A DNA stretch of 64,000 bases from Hirudinaria manillensis (taxonomy: Eukaryota > Annelida > Clitellata > Hirudinida > Hirudinidae). Positions within the stretch are counted from its first letter, which is position 1. Every line of letters begins with the position of its first letter. Position numbers and translations under genes: made by a program. The stretch lies in NCBI GenBank assembly GCA_034509925.1, contig CM067530.1, forward strand, positions 1,821,001-1,885,000, read 5' to 3'. Shown piece after piece: positions 62,940 through 64,000 of the stretch. The notes beneath the pieces were generated by a model. The model made no database searches. It saw only the letters and a list, made by a program, of their open reading frames with translations, and was not told the DNA's origin.

Positions 62940-64000
62940 TGGATGCCTCACAGATTTTCATAATTTGAAATACGACATTTGTCTTAATTTCATTTAACCT
63001 ATAATGATAATGGTATACCTAAGGAGGTCAGTTCAAAGGTCAGCAATAAATAATAAATGAGCTCTAATTAGGGAAGTCCTAATTACAGAATAAATCACTT
63101 AATGCCTAATAATCTTAGATACCGATTAATACCTGGAATACGAATTTTCTCATTAAACAAGAAATATTTAATAATTTTGGGCACAAAAGGGAATACCTAA
63201 ATATATTGCATTTTAAAATTTTAATTCAAATCAATTGAAATTCAACCACCCATTATGCTATTGCACTCGGTGCCCTTTCAGACTCCAAAATTCGTAATTT
63301 GAAATTTAAAAAACCAAAAAACATTTATTTTTAACAAAATAAAGTTTTATGAAATTAAATATTTAAAAACGTACATTGATCGGTCAAGTGAAAGTGTCCA
63401 TGCCTGGAAAGGACGAATTAAAGTTTAAAATTATTATTAATATTATTATTATTATTATTATCATCATTATTTTTTTCATTGCTGGTTATTCAGGACGTCA
63501 TTAACTTAGGAAATGAATAAATAAAAATGTTCATTGAAATATTTTTAAAGCCTCAATCGGTAATAACAACAATAATAATATATAATAAATTAATTATAAT
63601 TAGGTATTATAATTATTTGAATATATTAATAAATTTAATAAATAATATTAAATTAATAATAATATAATTAATAATTATTTGTATGTAGATTGACGATTAA
63701 AAATATGAATAAGAATAAGCCGGATTAGGTGCAATGGCAAAATGTCCACCTTTGGACACGAAAATAGGATTAACCTGCTAAAAGGGACTTAAAGAATCAG
63801 AATGAAGTCAAAAATACTCTGAATTAGGGAACAATGTGAAATTATTTCTTCTCTTTTTTTAAGCTAAATTTACCATTATCACGTTGTGAATAAATCAAAA
63901 TATTTATTTATTATTATTATTATTTATTTATTATGAATCATAAATTGTTATTTAATTGTAAATATTTAGTGTTTAAACGTATTAAAATATTTTTATAATT
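62940..64000. other. Right end, no gene seen
   Basis: Plain AT-rich DNA with short TTA and TAA runs (63430-63465, 63910-63935). Nothing else is supported. Confidence 0.5.

Overview
The window is AT-rich, microsatellite-laden eukaryotic nuclear DNA, almost certainly from an arthropod. The evidence is two peritrophin-A (chitin-binding) secreted proteins, spliced genes with GT-AG introns from about 125 bp to about 10 kb, R2-like and other non-LTR retrotransposons with restriction-like endonuclease domains, and a Helitron-like fragment. The species cannot be told from the sequence. There are no bacterial-style operons, and I found no rRNA, tRNA or CRISPR array.

Region 1 (1-17,230) is a tandemly duplicated cluster of small secreted-protein genes. 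A family of 91-94 aa precursors lies on the minus strand, with intact copies at 1722-2003, 5776-6060 and 6965-7240 and a decapitated copy at 12839-13040. Each has a signal peptide, an acidic segment, a Lys-Arg site at residues 57-58 and a hydrophobic C-terminus that resembles a GPI-anchor signal. Two unrelated precursors with a Lys-Arg site at nearly the same place lie among them (3163-3474 plus, 4126-4422 minus). Two near-identical two-exon peritrophin-A genes (8506-8992 and 14243-14729) travel with the duplication. The large unit consists of block A (about 6880-9310, copied at 12820-15055) and block X (about 11555-12800, copied at 15165-17225). Between A and X the first copy carries nested non-LTR retrotransposon pieces (9355-11540); the second copy has only a TAA microsatellite there, a natural empty site.

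Region 2 (18,376-45,340) is one large minus-strand gene that I assembled from seven exons. Splice phases agree at every junction and the coding length is 1500 nt. It predicts a 499-residue three-Ig-domain secreted or membrane-anchored protein. Its third Ig domain contains a long poly-Ser insertion encoded by a trinucleotide microsatellite. Its introns hold (TAA)n, (GAT/GAC)n and other repeats, a 5'-truncated retrotransposon (33,741-34,215) and a strong CTCF-like site (about 20,837-20,853).

Region 3 (45,341-64,000) is mostly repeats: a 380-bp (CA)n tract, long (TAA)n/(TTA)n and (ATC)n tracts, (GGAT)n tracts, a roughly 2.4-kb array of 12-bp monomers with a higher-order tail, and a 250-bp Helitron-like element. 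Only weak coding candidates are visible here. Almost all long open frames in this part are translations of microsatellites.
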